From Butyrivibrio sp. CAG:318 (GTDB lineage Bacteria; Bacillota; Clostridia; Lachnospirales; Lachnospiraceae): 59,200 bases of DNA. The notes below the pieces were generated by a model. The model saw nothing but the letters and a program-made list of their open reading frames with translations. It did not search any database and was not told the DNA's origin. Within the stretch, counting starts at the first letter, position 1. Each line of letters opens with the position of its first letter. The stretch is taken from the NCBI GenBank assembly GCA_000431815.1, contig FR889248.1, positions 1 through 59,200 on the forward strand. The letters run 5' to 3'. Positions 26,091 through 34,668 of this stretch are shown here, in pieces. The translations under genes were made by a program, and so were the position numbers.

Positions 26091-27461
26091 ATGTTAAAGG
26101 ATGAATTACCTGAAATTGTTACCGGTACAGTTCCGGGACCTAAAGCCAAAGAACTTTTAGACAGAAGAAATGCCGCAGTTCCAAAAGCACTGTGCGGTTC
26201 AACATATCCTATCTGCATCGCGAGAGGCGAGGGCGCAATGATTGAGGACCTTGATGGCAATAAATTCCTCGACTGGATCGGCGGTGTCGGTGTTCTCAAT
26301 ATGGGTTATTCAAGACCTGAGGTCGTAGAGGCAGTTAAGGAGCAGGCCGGCAAATATTTCCATACCATTTTTAATGTAGTGGTTCATGACGGTTATGTTG
26401 CACTTGCGGAGAAATTCAACCAGACAATTCCTTGCCGCGGAGATAAGAAAAAAACATATTTTGCCAACTCGGGTGCCGAGGCTGACGAGAACGCAATCAA
26501 GGTTGCGAAGGCGTACACAGGAAGACCGAATGTGGTATGTTTCTCCGGTGCTTTCCACGGAAGAACCAACCTTACAATGGCACTCACGGCCAAGAAGGCA
26601 TATTCACTCGGCATGGGACCTTTCCCGTCAGGAATTTACAGAGCAGATTATCCATATCTGTACAGAGCGCCTAAGGGATATACCGAAGAGGAAGCAATCA
26701 AATATTACATTGATAAAATATATAAACTTTTTGACGAGTCAACACCGGCATCGGATGTGGCATGTATGATAATCGAACCTATTCAGGGCGAGGGCGGTTT
26801 CGTTCCTGCACCAATAGAGTGGGTCAAGGCAGTGCGTAAAATCTGCGATGATAACGGAATCCTTATGATTGCCGATGAGGTTCAGTGCGGTAACTGCAGA
26901 ACCGGACGTTATTTCGCATCAGAATATTGGGCAGAGGCCGGCGCAGCACCTGACATTGTATCAACAGCCAAGTCAATGGGTGCAGGTATGCCAATCAGTG
27001 CAATCACGGCGAGCGAAGAAATCATGGATTCGGTTCCGGCCGGAACGATCGGCGGTACATATTGCGGCAACCCTGTTTCATGTGCCGCAGCCAATAAGGT
27101 AATGGACATTATGAAGGCAGAGGATTTTGCCGGAAAAGCCCGTCATATTGCCGACAGAGTTATGGCTAAGTTCAATGAATTCAAGGAAAAATACCCGGTT
27201 GTCGGAGATGTCCGCGGACTTGGTGCCATGATTGGTGTTGAGTATGTCAAAGACAAGGAGTCCAAGGAACCTTATGGCGAGTTCGTATCTAAGATGATAC
27301 AGAACGCGATTCAGATGGGTCTTCTTATGGAAAATGCGGGAACCAACGGTAATGTAATCCGTTTCCTTGCACCGCTTGTAATGACTGACGAACAGATGGA
27401 AAAAGGTCTTGAGATTTATGAGGCAGCCCTTGTTAAGACAATGAAGGATCTTGGACTTTAA
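26091..27461 (+). CDS. 4-Aminobutyrate aminotransferase-like enzyme
   Basis: This 456-residue class III aminotransferase has YFANSGAEADENAIKVAK, GAFHGRTNLTMALT, LMIADEVQCGNCRTGR and the PLP lysine in VSTAKSMGAGMPISA (about 296). The pattern fits GabT-type enzymes, which convert GABA plus 2-oxoglutarate to succinate semialdehyde plus glutamate in the cytoplasm. It lies 63 nt after the putrescine aminotransferase, and the iron alcohol dehydrogenase follows 13 nt later, consistent with reduction of the semialdehyde. The start follows AAGGAAAGAAGGATTATATT. Confidence 0.86.
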   Translation: MLKDELPEIVTGTVPGPKAKELLDRRNAAVPKALCGSTYPICIARGEGAMIEDLDGNKFLDWIGGVGVLNMGYSRPEVVEAVKEQAGKYFHTIFNVVVHDGYVALAEKFNQTIPCRGDKKKTYFANSGAEADENAIKVAKAYTGRPNVVCFSGAFHGRTNLTMALTAKKAYSLGMGPFPSGIYRADYPYLYRAPKGYTEEEAIKYYIDKIYKLFDESTPASDVACMIIEPIQGEGGFVPAPIEWVKAVRKICDDNGILMIADEVQCGNCRTGRYFASEYWAEAGAAPDIVSTAKSMGAGMPISAITASEEIMDSVPAGTIGGTYCGNPVSCAAANKVMDIMKAEDFAGKARHIADRVMAKFNEFKEKYPVVGDVRGLGAMIGVEYVKDKESKEPYGEFVSKMIQNAIQMGLLMENAGTNGNVIRFLAPLVMTDEQMEKGLEIYEAALVKTMKDLGL

Positions 27462-27474
27462 TTCGGAGGCACAT

Positions 27475-28605
27475 ATGAATTTTAACTATTATCTGCCGGT
27501 AAACCTTATATTTGGCCGGGGCAAGGCTGAACTGATAGGAACCGAGGCAGCTAAATACGGTAAAAAAGCACTTATCGTTACCGGTCATTCCAGTACGAAG
27601 GAATCAGGTCTTCTCGACCGTGCAGTAAAGCTTCTGGCCGATGCGGGACTTGAGAGTGCGATATATGATAAGGTAAGCCAGAATCCGCTTACAACTACAG
27701 CAATTGAGGGCGCTGATTTTGCCAAATCCGAGGGATGCGATGTTGTCATCGCACTTGGCGGCGGCAGCATCATGGATTGTGCCAAGGCGATAGCTTTTAT
27801 CGTGAAGAACGATGGAGATATTAATGATTATATTTTTAACAGAAAGCACAGTGATGAGGCACTTCCGCTGATTCTGGTTCCGACTACATGCGGTACAGGA
27901 AGCGAGGGCAACGGTTTTGCGGTTCTTACCAATCCTGATACCGGTGACAAGAAGTCGTTACGCTGTCCTGCAATTGTAGGCAAGGCTTCAATTATTGATT
28001 CCGAGCTTATGGAGACGATGCCGAAATCCATTCTTGCATCGGTTGGCTTTGATGCGTTGTGCCATTGTATGGAAGCATACACTTCCAAAATCGGTCAGCC
28101 GATCACGGATATGCTTGCACACGAGGGCATGGCACTTATCGGTGAGCATCTGGTCAAAGTATACAAGGGCGAGGGTACCGCAGATGACTGGGATGCCATC
28201 ACATGGGCCAGCACCATCGGCGGAATGGTAATCAATACTGCCGGTGTAACACTTGCGCATGGCATGGAGCATCCGGCGAGCGGCCTTAAAAATATCGTGC
28301 ACGGCCGCGGCCTTGCAGCACTTACTCCGATAATCACCGGGATGAGTGTGGGCGGTGCACCTGAGAAATTCGCTGAGATTTCAAGATGTCTTGGCGGCAC
28401 GGACGAAAAGGACTGCGCGGAGCGTATCAATACTCTGCTCAGTCAGATAGACCTTAAGATAACTCTTGGCGAACAGGGGATTAAGGAGGAGGATGTTGAT
28501 TGGATGGTGGATAACTTTTTTAAGGTGTCTATCGGAAATTATAACAATCATCCTGTTACCTTTACCAGAGAGCAGATTAAGGAAATTTACCTTAAGGCAT
28601 TATAG
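27475..28605 (+). CDS. Iron-containing alcohol dehydrogenase, probably 4-hydroxybutyrate dehydrogenase
   Basis: Start is ATG 27475 with TCGGAGGCACAT (376 residues); eight upstream codons overlap gabT and lack a ribosome-binding site. Group III alcohol dehydrogenase marks: ALGGGSIMDCAKAIA (nucleotide site) and metal ligands in SVGFDALCHCMEAYTS and LAHGMEHPASGLKNIVHG. Position after the GABA aminotransferase suggests reduction of succinate semialdehyde to 4-hydroxybutyrate, regenerating NAD(P)+. Butanol-type activity is the alternative, since the family is broad. Confidence 0.83.
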   Translation: MNFNYYLPVNLIFGRGKAELIGTEAAKYGKKALIVTGHSSTKESGLLDRAVKLLADAGLESAIYDKVSQNPLTTTAIEGADFAKSEGCDVVIALGGGSIMDCAKAIAFIVKNDGDINDYIFNRKHSDEALPLILVPTTCGTGSEGNGFAVLTNPDTGDKKSLRCPAIVGKASIIDSELMETMPKSILASVGFDALCHCMEAYTSKIGQPITDMLAHEGMALIGEHLVKVYKGEGTADDWDAITWASTIGGMVINTAGVTLAHGMEHPASGLKNIVHGRGLAALTPIITGMSVGGAPEKFAEISRCLGGTDEKDCAERINTLLSQIDLKITLGEQGIKEEDVDWMVDNFFKVSIGNYNNHPVTFTREQIKEIYLKAL

Positions 28606-28640
28606 CATTCATAATGCGTAATAATAAAACATCCTAACAG

Positions 28641-28676
28641 AACCGGCAACGAGGCATAAGGCTTTCGCTGCCGGTT
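28641..28676 (+). terminator. Hairpin after the alcohol dehydrogenase, before the EamA gene
   Basis: AACCGGCA/TGCCGGTT with partial inner pairing; the T-run is poor (TTTATT). It contains GC-AACGAG-GC, the same core as the ANTAR-like loops upstream, but only two base pairs could close that loop, so I do not call it an antiterminator. Confidence 0.6.
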
Positions 28677-28698
28677 TATTAGTGAAAGGCGGTGAATC

Positions 28699-29598
28699 AT
28701 GAAGGGTAACGCTAAAACTGTAAAAACAATATCGGTCATCATGCTCATTCTTGCCGGAATGATATGGGGAGGCTCATTTGTGGTCGTAAAGGATTCACTT
28801 GATTACATTACTCCATTATGGCAGTTGGCATTGAGGCTTCTGGTGGCATCCGTTCCGGCAGCAGTTCTTGCTGTAATCAACCTTAATAAATGGGACAGAA
28901 AATCTATCTGCCACGGAGCAGTTCTGGGCGTGATTTTTGCTGCCGCACTGATATTCCAGAATAAGGGTATGCAGTATGTAAGTGCCTCCAAATCCGCGTT
29001 CCTTACCGGAACGTACGTGGCGTTTCTTCCCGTCATAGAAATCGTTTTCTTAAGACGCAGGGTTGCTGCGAGAAAAATCATCGCGGCCGTCATATGCACC
29101 ATCGGTGCTGCAGTGCTTACTTTACAGGGACGCTTCGTGCCGGAGTGGGGTGATTTGTCGCTGCTTGCGTGTGGTGCACTTTATGCCGTACATCTTATAT
29201 ATATTGACGAGAATATGTCAATCAATCCTATACTTCTGCACACAGGTCAGATAATAGCGGCGGCGGTTATCTGTCTGGCAGTGGCATTCATAGCGGAGCC
29301 GATGCCCGCCGCAGTCAATCCAAGGTGCGTTCCCGGACTTTTGTATTGCGGTATATTTGAGGTGTTTGTGGGATTTTTCTTTCAGCTTCTCGGACAGAAA
29401 AATGTGAGTACCTCCCTTTCGGCAATCCTTTTGTCAATGGAGTCGGTATACGGAGCAATTTTCTCGGCGATTTTTCTGGGAGAAAAGATGACACTCAGAA
29501 TGGCGATAGGCAGTGCGCTTATCGTATCTGCAGCAATTATTAATTCATACACAAGGAAGGTATCAGATAATGAAATTAAATTCGACACCCGCAGCTGA
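28699..29598 (+). CDS. EamA/DMT family transporter
   Basis: This 299-residue membrane protein has ten predicted helices in two EamA repeats (about 10-140 and 150-290), with the typical IWGGSFVVVKDSL start and the GERxxLxMAIGxALI-like end (FLGEKMTLRMAIGSALIVSAA). It exports or imports small metabolites across the membrane; the substrate is unknown. Overlap of 29 nt with agmatine deiminase suggests one transcript, so an amine or amino-acid substrate is worth considering. Confidence 0.87.
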   Translation: MKGNAKTVKTISVIMLILAGMIWGGSFVVVKDSLDYITPLWQLALRLLVASVPAAVLAVINLNKWDRKSICHGAVLGVIFAAALIFQNKGMQYVSASKSAFLTGTYVAFLPVIEIVFLRRRVAARKIIAAVICTIGAAVLTLQGRFVPEWGDLSLLACGALYAVHLIYIDENMSINPILLHTGQIIAAAVICLAVAFIAEPMPAAVNPRCVPGLLYCGIFEVFVGFFFQLLGQKNVSTSLSAILLSMESVYGAIFSAIFLGEKMTLRMAIGSALIVSAAIINSYTRKVSDNEIKFDTRS

Positions 29599-30658
29599 CG
29601 GGTATTATATGCCGGCAGAATATGCCGCACAGGATAAAATATGGATGATCTGGCCGGAACGGCCGGACAACTGGCGCGATGATGCGGTGCCTGCACAGCA
29701 GGCATATGCGGCTGTTGCCAGAGCGATAAGTGAATTTGAGCCGGTCACAATGTTAGCTTCAAAGGCTCAGTACGAAAAATGCAGAAGTGAGCTTCCGCCT
29801 GAAATCAATGTCATCAAAATGGAAAGTGATGACGCGTGGTGCCGCGACGTAGGTCCGACTTTCCTCATAAACGGCAAGGGAGGCCGTCGTGCGTGCGACT
29901 GGACTTTTAACGCCTGGGGAGGCAAGGTGGATGGCCTTTATGATACATGGGATAAGGATGATAAAATCGCTTCTTCCATATGTAATCTGGAGAATGTTGA
30001 TTATTACCGCACGGATAATTTTGTCCTTGAGGGTGGTTCCATCCATGTTGACGGCGAGGGCACGCTTCTTACGACACGGATGTGTCTTCTGAGTGCCGGA
30101 CGCAATCCTCATATGACGAAGCAGGAGATAGAGTCACGACTCTGTGAATATCTGGGTGTTACCAAGGTGCTATGGCTGCGTGATGGAATCGATCCTGACG
30201 AGACCAACGGCCATATAGATGATGTGGCATGCTTTGTCGCACCCGGCGAGGTGGCCTGCGCATATACGGATAATCCAAAGCATCCTTTCTATGATGCTCT
30301 CCAAAAAGCATATACGGATTTATGTGGTATGACTGATGCCAAGGGACGTCCGCTTAAGGTGCACAAGATTTGCTGCCCGGAGGAGACTGTGCGCATCGGT
30401 GATTTTAACATCCGTGCGGTTAATGGAAGCAAGGCCCGCAATGAGGGCGATATATGTATTGCTTCATATATTAATTTCCTTATAGTAAACGGAGGTGTAA
30501 TCGTGCCGCAGTACGGTGATGTCAATGATGCTCTGGCACTCAGACAGCTGCAGGAAATCTTCCCTGACCGCAAAGTTGTCGGTGTATACACAAGGGAGAT
30601 TGTGTATGGCGGCGGAAATATTCACTGCATAACGCAGCAGGAGCCGCGGATAGTATAA
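29570..30658 (+). CDS. aguA: Agmatine deiminase
   Basis: Start is ATG 29570 with AAGGAAGGTATCAGATA inside the EamA gene (362 residues, typical for AguA). Family marks: MIWPERPDNWRDDA near the N-terminus, DDAWCRDVGPTF, FNAWGG, HIDDVACFV and the nucleophile cysteine in GGGNIHCITQQEPR at the C-terminus. It converts agmatine to N-carbamoylputrescine and ammonia. The amidase for the next step is encoded at 33736-34587 on the other strand. Confidence 0.94.
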   Translation: MKLNSTPAADGYYMPAEYAAQDKIWMIWPERPDNWRDDAVPAQQAYAAVARAISEFEPVTMLASKAQYEKCRSELPPEINVIKMESDDAWCRDVGPTFLINGKGGRRACDWTFNAWGGKVDGLYDTWDKDDKIASSICNLENVDYYRTDNFVLEGGSIHVDGEGTLLTTRMCLLSAGRNPHMTKQEIESRLCEYLGVTKVLWLRDGIDPDETNGHIDDVACFVAPGEVACAYTDNPKHPFYDALQKAYTDLCGMTDAKGRPLKVHKICCPEETVRIGDFNIRAVNGSKARNEGDICIASYINFLIVNGGVIVPQYGDVNDALALRQLQEIFPDRKVVGVYTREIVYGGGNIHCITQQEPRIV

Positions 30659-30736
30659 TACACTAATATCCCCCAATCCAGGAAATACTTCAATAAAGTG
30701 ATAATCTGCTGAACGAATTATGATGTCCAAATCAAC

Positions 30737-30886
30737 AAAATCACACTTTTTTGCGTTGTTTTGATGATTAAGTGATAATTTATGTGGTATCGCATAGGAA
30801 GAGCAAAATCAAAAGTATAATAAATTATTCACCAATTATCCCTTTAATCGTAAAAATTGGCAAATTGGGGAGAAAGATGTGATTTT
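30737..30886. repeat. Inverted-repeat extragenic element, copy C
   Basis: About 150 bp. The left end AAAATCACACTTTTTTGC is nearly identical to the left end of the copy at 42422. The right end, reverse-complemented, reads AAAATCACATCTTTCTCC. The inner marks AATTATC and ATTCACCAATTATC are degenerate forms of the CACCAAAT mark in other copies. The interior differs from copies A and D. No gene fits. Confidence 0.65.
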
Positions 30887-31059
30887 GGAGCAAGATATGA
30901 AGACAGAAAGTAACACTTAAAAGACCAAAAGAGCAGAAAAAGTGATAAATATATAATATATTAAATGAATAATTCCCGCGGGGAAGCTTGATACCGGCCG
31001 GGAAAGCAGCGCCGCGAGCCCACACCGCGCTAATTATGTGAAATCCCCCAAACTTGCCA
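30887..31059. other. Intergenic after repeat copy C
   Basis: No gene is supported. It is AT-rich to about 30970, then a GC-rich patch (CCCGCGGGG, CCGGCCGG, GCGCCGCG) up to 31030, just before the promoter of the AIM24 gene. A similar GGCCGG/GCCGCG/CCCACA patch follows repeat copy B near 4025-4071. Confidence 0.45.
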
Positions 31060-31088
31060 TTGCCATTTTGCCTGCAATATCTTATAAT
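31060..31088 (+). promoter_or_regulatory. Promoter of the AIM24-family gene
   Basis: TTGCCA, 17 bp, TATAAT, 37 bp before the start codon. Confidence 0.7.
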
Positions 31089-31125
31089 ATAGATATGAAA
31101 TATAATAATCAGGAGGACGTAATTT

Positions 31126-31803
31126 ATGCAGTATTCAATTGAAGGAGAACCGTTGCCGGTAGTTATCTGTAATCTGGCACCGGGAGAGACTATGATTACA
31201 GAGAAAGGTGCCATGTCATGGATGTCACCAAACATGCACATGGAGACCAGAGGCGGCGGAATCGGCAAGATGTTCGGAAGAATGTTTTCTGGTGAAAGCA
31301 TGTTTGTCAATGAATATACGGCTCAGAACGGACCGGGAATGATAGCATTTGCATCAAGTTTTCCGGGATCGATAAGAGCGTTCCAGATTACACCGGGTAA
31401 TGATCTGATATGTCAGAAATCAGCATTTCTTGCTTCGGAAGTAGGCGTTGAACTTTCCATGCATTTTCAGAAAAGACTCGGAGCAGGCTTTTTCGGAGGA
31501 GAAGGATTCATAATGCAGAGACTTTCCGGTAATGGAATCGCATTTATTGAAATAGACGGTTACGTCAAGGAGTATGACCTTGGACCGGGTCAGCAGATAA
31601 TAATAGATACAGGTTACCTTGCAGCGATGTCATCCACATGCAGCGTAGATGTCGTTACTGTTCCGGGAGTTAAAAATATGCTCTTCGGTGGAGAAGGTAT
31701 ATTTAACACGGTTGTTACGGGACCGGGCCGTGTATACATACAGACAATGCCGGCATCACAGCTCGCAGCAGCGCTCGGCGGAGTGGGAACAGCATCCAAA
31801 TAA
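31126..31803 (+). CDS. AIM24/TIGR00266 family protein
   Basis: This 225-residue glycine-rich beta protein has the family pattern: ETMITEKGAMSWMSPNM near the N-terminus, ITPGNDLICQKSAFLAS in the middle, DTGYLAAMSST and GEGIFNTVVTGPGRVYIQTMP at the end. Members form beta-sandwich rings of unknown biochemical role; bacterial ones are cytoplasmic. There is no signal peptide. The gene stands alone behind its own promoter, with a terminator-like hairpin after it. Confidence 0.9.
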   Translation: MQYSIEGEPLPVVICNLAPGETMITEKGAMSWMSPNMHMETRGGGIGKMFGRMFSGESMFVNEYTAQNGPGMIAFASSFPGSIRAFQITPGNDLICQKSAFLASEVGVELSMHFQKRLGAGFFGGEGFIMQRLSGNGIAFIEIDGYVKEYDLGPGQQIIIDTGYLAAMSSTCSVDVVTVPGVKNMLFGGEGIFNTVVTGPGRVYIQTMPASQLAAALGGVGTASK

Positions 31804-31825
31804 ACATTCATAAACGAATATTTTT

Positions 31826-31878
31826 AAGCATACCATATAACACATCAGATAATGAGTGTGAACGGTATGCTTAATTTT
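31826..31878 (+). terminator. Terminator-like hairpin overlapping the spmA start
   Basis: AAGCATACC (31826-31834) pairs with GGTATGCTT (31864-31872), with ACAC/GTGT inside, followed by AATTTTTT. The ATG at 31852 lies in the loop and the ATG at 31867 lies in the right arm. Confidence 0.65.
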
Positions 31879-32460
31879 TTGTGGGCTGGAATGATACTTC
31901 TGGGAGTCGCATATGGGGCGGCAGCCGGAAGAATAGAGGATGTAAGCAACGGATTTATTGAAGGCGGGGGCGAGGCTGTATCATTGTGTATAACCATGCT
32001 CGGAATAGTGTCATTGTGGACGGGAGTAATGGAAATAGCCAGAAAGAGCGGGCTCATAGCAGGATTTAAGAAAAAAATAGCACCGCTCATCAAATGGTTT
32101 TTCCCGGATGTGCCGCCTGAACACCCAGCATCAGAGTATATAGCAATCAACCTGATAGCAAATTTCTGCGGCCTCGGCTGGGCAGCAACCCCGGCGGGAC
32201 TTAAGGCAATGGAAGCCCTCGCCGCTTTGCAGGATGAACGTGCCGGACATCATGTAACCAAAGCATCTGATGCGATGTGCGCGTTTCTGATAATAAATAT
32301 ATCATCAATACAGTTGATACCCGTAAATATAATCGCATACCGGGCGGAATACGGAAGTGTAAATCCGGCGGCGATTATCATTCCGGGAATCATAGCAACC
32401 ACTATAAGCACGCTTGCGGGCGTGATTTTCTGTAAGATCAAATATAGACAGAGGTATTAG
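31852..32460 (+). CDS. spmA: Spore maturation protein A-like (nucleoside-recognition/gate domain)
   Basis: 202 residues (197 if ATG 31867 is used, which matches the usual MxNxxWAGM start better; neither has a good ribosome-binding site). Five to six membrane helices, with the gate-domain pattern ITMLGIVSLWTGVMEIARKSGL and NFCGLGWAATPAGLKAM. In spore formers SpmA and SpmB act together in dehydration of the spore core. No spmB follows; the next gene is convergent and overlaps by 4 nt. Start region is folded in a hairpin. Confidence 0.85.
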   Translation: MSVNGMLNFLWAGMILLGVAYGAAAGRIEDVSNGFIEGGGEAVSLCITMLGIVSLWTGVMEIARKSGLIAGFKKKIAPLIKWFFPDVPPEHPASEYIAINLIANFCGLGWAATPAGLKAMEALAALQDERAGHHVTKASDAMCAFLIINISSIQLIPVNIIAYRAEYGSVNPAAIIIPGIIATTISTLAGVIFCKIKYRQRY

Positions 32461-33584
32461 CCTCTTCGCTTCATCGCAATATTCACAATGCATACGGCAA
32501 TCATGGTATACATGACACCGGCGATAACCCACATCCCTGCCGTTATGCCCGCACTATCCGCGAGACTTCCGACTATCATCGGCAGGATGGTGGAGCCAAC
32601 GCAGCCGACTGCGAACATTATTCCGCCGGAAATGCCCTTGCCTTTGATGAACTCGTCAGCATTTACAGCATTGACCGGGGAGATGGCGGCCATAAAAACA
32701 GCCATTATTACAAGTATCACAACAGATACTATACTTCTGTCACACAGGATAAGTGCGGTAAGCGCCGCGGCAAGACCAATCCACTGGCAGATGAGCAGAT
32801 TTGCGCGGTCAAAGCGCTTCATGCAGGCTCCGACAAAAAGCCTGATAAAAATAATTATCAGCCAGAACACGGAAAACATGGTCTGCGCCATTTTTTCGGA
32901 AAGCAGGCCGGATTGCGTGAGATATGTGATAATCCATGAGTTGACGGCAACTTCCACGCCGATATATCCGAAATATAATATGTTACATATATAATACCGA
33001 GGATTTTTTAGAAAAGCAAAATCTTTACGGGATAATTTTTCTCCGGCCTGGGCGGCAGAAGATGTTTTAACACCCGCAAATCCCGGAAGAAGGGCGAGCG
33101 AGAGGACGGCAACCGAGATTACAGCAGCCTTCCACGACAGACCGAATCCGGTAACGGCAACCACGAAAAAAGGGCCGAGGAACGAACCGGCCGCGTAACA
33201 GGTGTAGAGCGTGCTGATTCCCCCGCCGGATTCCATCATGATTATATTAAGTATATTGTTGCAAAGCCCCCAGCCAAGGCCGGTAAGCACCATAAGAATA
33301 TATAATGCAAACTCATTGTTTACGAAAGCAACACCGCCGAAACCGACCGCAAAAAGTATCGGAAAAAGCAAGAGAGACTTTTTCCTGCCGATAAGCTGGA
33401 TGATAAAACCGCTTAAAAGCACCATTATAAGATTGCCGACCGACTGCGCGGCAACCATCCTTCCGGCTGCTGCCTGGCTTATGCCGTAGTCGCGGACGAG
33501 ATAAGTAATTATGGTTCCTGTCATGACTGCAAGCATACCGTTTACGAGAAATGCCATGCAGCTTGTAAATCTGAGTCTTTTCAT
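32457..33584 (-). CDS. MFS transporter
   Basis: This 375-residue protein has about twelve membrane helices in two halves, with the MFS loop 2-3 pattern in GFIIQLIGRKKSLLL and a related FVGACMKRFDRANLL in the second half. The N-terminal half resembles sugar/FucP-type facilitators (GLGWGLCNNILNIIMMES). The substrate is not clear. It reads in the same direction as the carbamoylputrescine amidase 150 nt upstream, but a terminator-like hairpin at 33704-33735 separates them. Confidence 0.85.
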   Translation of the reverse strand: MKRLRFTSCMAFLVNGMLAVMTGTIITYLVRDYGISQAAAGRMVAAQSVGNLIMVLLSGFIIQLIGRKKSLLLFPILFAVGFGGVAFVNNEFALYILMVLTGLGWGLCNNILNIIMMESGGGISTLYTCYAAGSFLGPFFVVAVTGFGLSWKAAVISVAVLSLALLPGFAGVKTSSAAQAGEKLSRKDFAFLKNPRYYICNILYFGYIGVEVAVNSWIITYLTQSGLLSEKMAQTMFSVFWLIIIFIRLFVGACMKRFDRANLLICQWIGLAAALTALILCDRSIVSVVILVIMAVFMAAISPVNAVNADEFIKGKGISGGIMFAVGCVGSTILPMIVGSLADSAGITAGMWVIAGVMYTMIAVCIVNIAMKRRG

Positions 33585-33703
33585 ATCCGTGTTTCCTTTT
33601 TTGGCTTAATTCCTAAAACGCTCCCATTGTAGCATACGGGGACTGAGCGCGCAATACAGTGATTGAAAAAAGTACTCTGTAGGAAGTTCAAAAGTAAAGT
33701 AGG

Positions 33704-33735
33704 AAAGAACCATCGGTCTGATGGTTCTTTCTATA
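33704..33735 (-). terminator. Terminator of aguB
   Basis: 11-bp stem AAAGAACCATC/GATGGTTCTTT. On the minus strand it ends in CTTTCCTACTTT, a moderate T-run. It begins just before the amidase stop codon. Confidence 0.7.
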
Positions 33736-34587
33736 TTAGTGGGAACAGATTCCCGAATACATCTCAGGTCTTCTGTCTCTGAATATGCCCCAGTTCCTGC
33801 GGTTCTCTGCAAGTTCGTCGAGGTCAAATTCAGCGGTAAGAACGGTCTGCGTGTGGTTGTCTGCTTCTTTAACGATTGCTCCGGTGCCGTCCGTTATAAA
33901 GGAGTGTCCGTAGAAGGTCATTGAAGTCCCATCACTTTCGGTTCCTATACGGTTGGATGCGATCACAGGCATCATATTGGCAGCCGAATGACCTTGCATG
34001 CAGCGTTTCCAATGTTCACTGGAATCTTTATCCAGATAAAGCTCACTGCCGATTGCGGTAGGGTACATTAAGACTTCGGCACCCTGCAAAGCCATGCATC
34101 TTGCGGCCTCAGGAAACCATTGATCCCAGCAGATACCTACACCTATCCGACCGAAAGTTGTGTCCCAGACCTTAAATCCCGTGTCACCCGGAGTAAAATA
34201 AAATTTTTCCGCGTACGGAAGACCGTCGGGAATATGTGTTTTACGGTACTTGCCAAGCACTGTTCCGTCCGCATCAATCATGGCGATTGTGTTAAAACCG
34301 GTATTGCCGGCTTTCTCGTAGAAGCTGACCGGAATAACTACGCCAAGCTCTTTGGCGACTTCTTTGAAACGATTTACCGCCGGGTCTTTGTCAAGCGGCA
34401 TTGCGAGATTCATATACTCAAAATTCTGCTGCTGGCAGAAATACAGTGTCTCAAATAATTCCTGCAAAAGAATAACATTTGCGCCGCGCGAGGCAGCTTC
34501 TCTTACCATGGCTTCCGCATTTGCTATATTTTCTTCTCTGTTCCGGGTGCAAGCCATCTGAGTGGCTGCAACTTTAACCTTTCTCAT
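33736..34587 (-). CDS. aguB: N-carbamoylputrescine amidase
   Basis: Start is ATG 34587 behind GGAGGGACAAT; the longer open frame has no ribosome-binding site and runs into the leader hairpin. 283 residues of the nitrilase superfamily with the Glu-Lys-Cys triad in LLQELFE (about 40), YRKTHIPDG (about 113) and GVGICWDQWFPEA (about 150). The DQWFPE context and DGLPYAEKFYFTPGDTGF are typical of AguB. It hydrolyses N-carbamoylputrescine to putrescine, CO2 and ammonia, completing agmatine breakdown with agmatine deiminase. A leader terminator suggests conditional expression. Confidence 0.93.
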   Translation of the reverse strand: MRKVKVAATQMACTRNREENIANAEAMVREAASRGANVILLQELFETLYFCQQQNFEYMNLAMPLDKDPAVNRFKEVAKELGVVIPVSFYEKAGNTGFNTIAMIDADGTVLGKYRKTHIPDGLPYAEKFYFTPGDTGFKVWDTTFGRIGVGICWDQWFPEAARCMALQGAEVLMYPTAIGSELYLDKDSSEHWKRCMQGHSAANMMPVIASNRIGTESDGTSMTFYGHSFITDGTGAIVKEADNHTQTVLTAEFDLDELAENRRNWGIFRDRRPEMYSGICSH

Positions 34588-34608
34588 ATTGTCCCTCCTT
34601 TGCAACGC

Positions 34609-34644
34609 AAAAAAGGAGCAACCTGTGCGATTGCTCCTTTGCAA
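34609..34644 (-). promoter_or_regulatory. aguB leader: ANTAR-like antiterminator and overlapping terminator
   Basis: On the minus strand, TTGC-AAAGGA-GCAA (34644 down to 34631) is a four-pair hairpin whose hexaloop has A1 and G4. It overlaps the terminator AAGGAGCAA/TTGCTCCTT (34639-34613), which is followed by six T. The terminator lies between the aguB promoter and start codon, about 20 nt before the ATG. Confidence 0.6.
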
Positions 34645-34668
34645 ATGACTTTTTATTTGTTTAATTAG

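Noticed and set aside
28641..28676. Fifth ANTAR-like loop (GC-AACGAG-GC) before the EamA/aguA genes
   Set aside because: Only two base pairs could close the hexaloop, and the surrounding hairpin has a poor T-run; it is better described as the terminator of the alcohol dehydrogenase unit.
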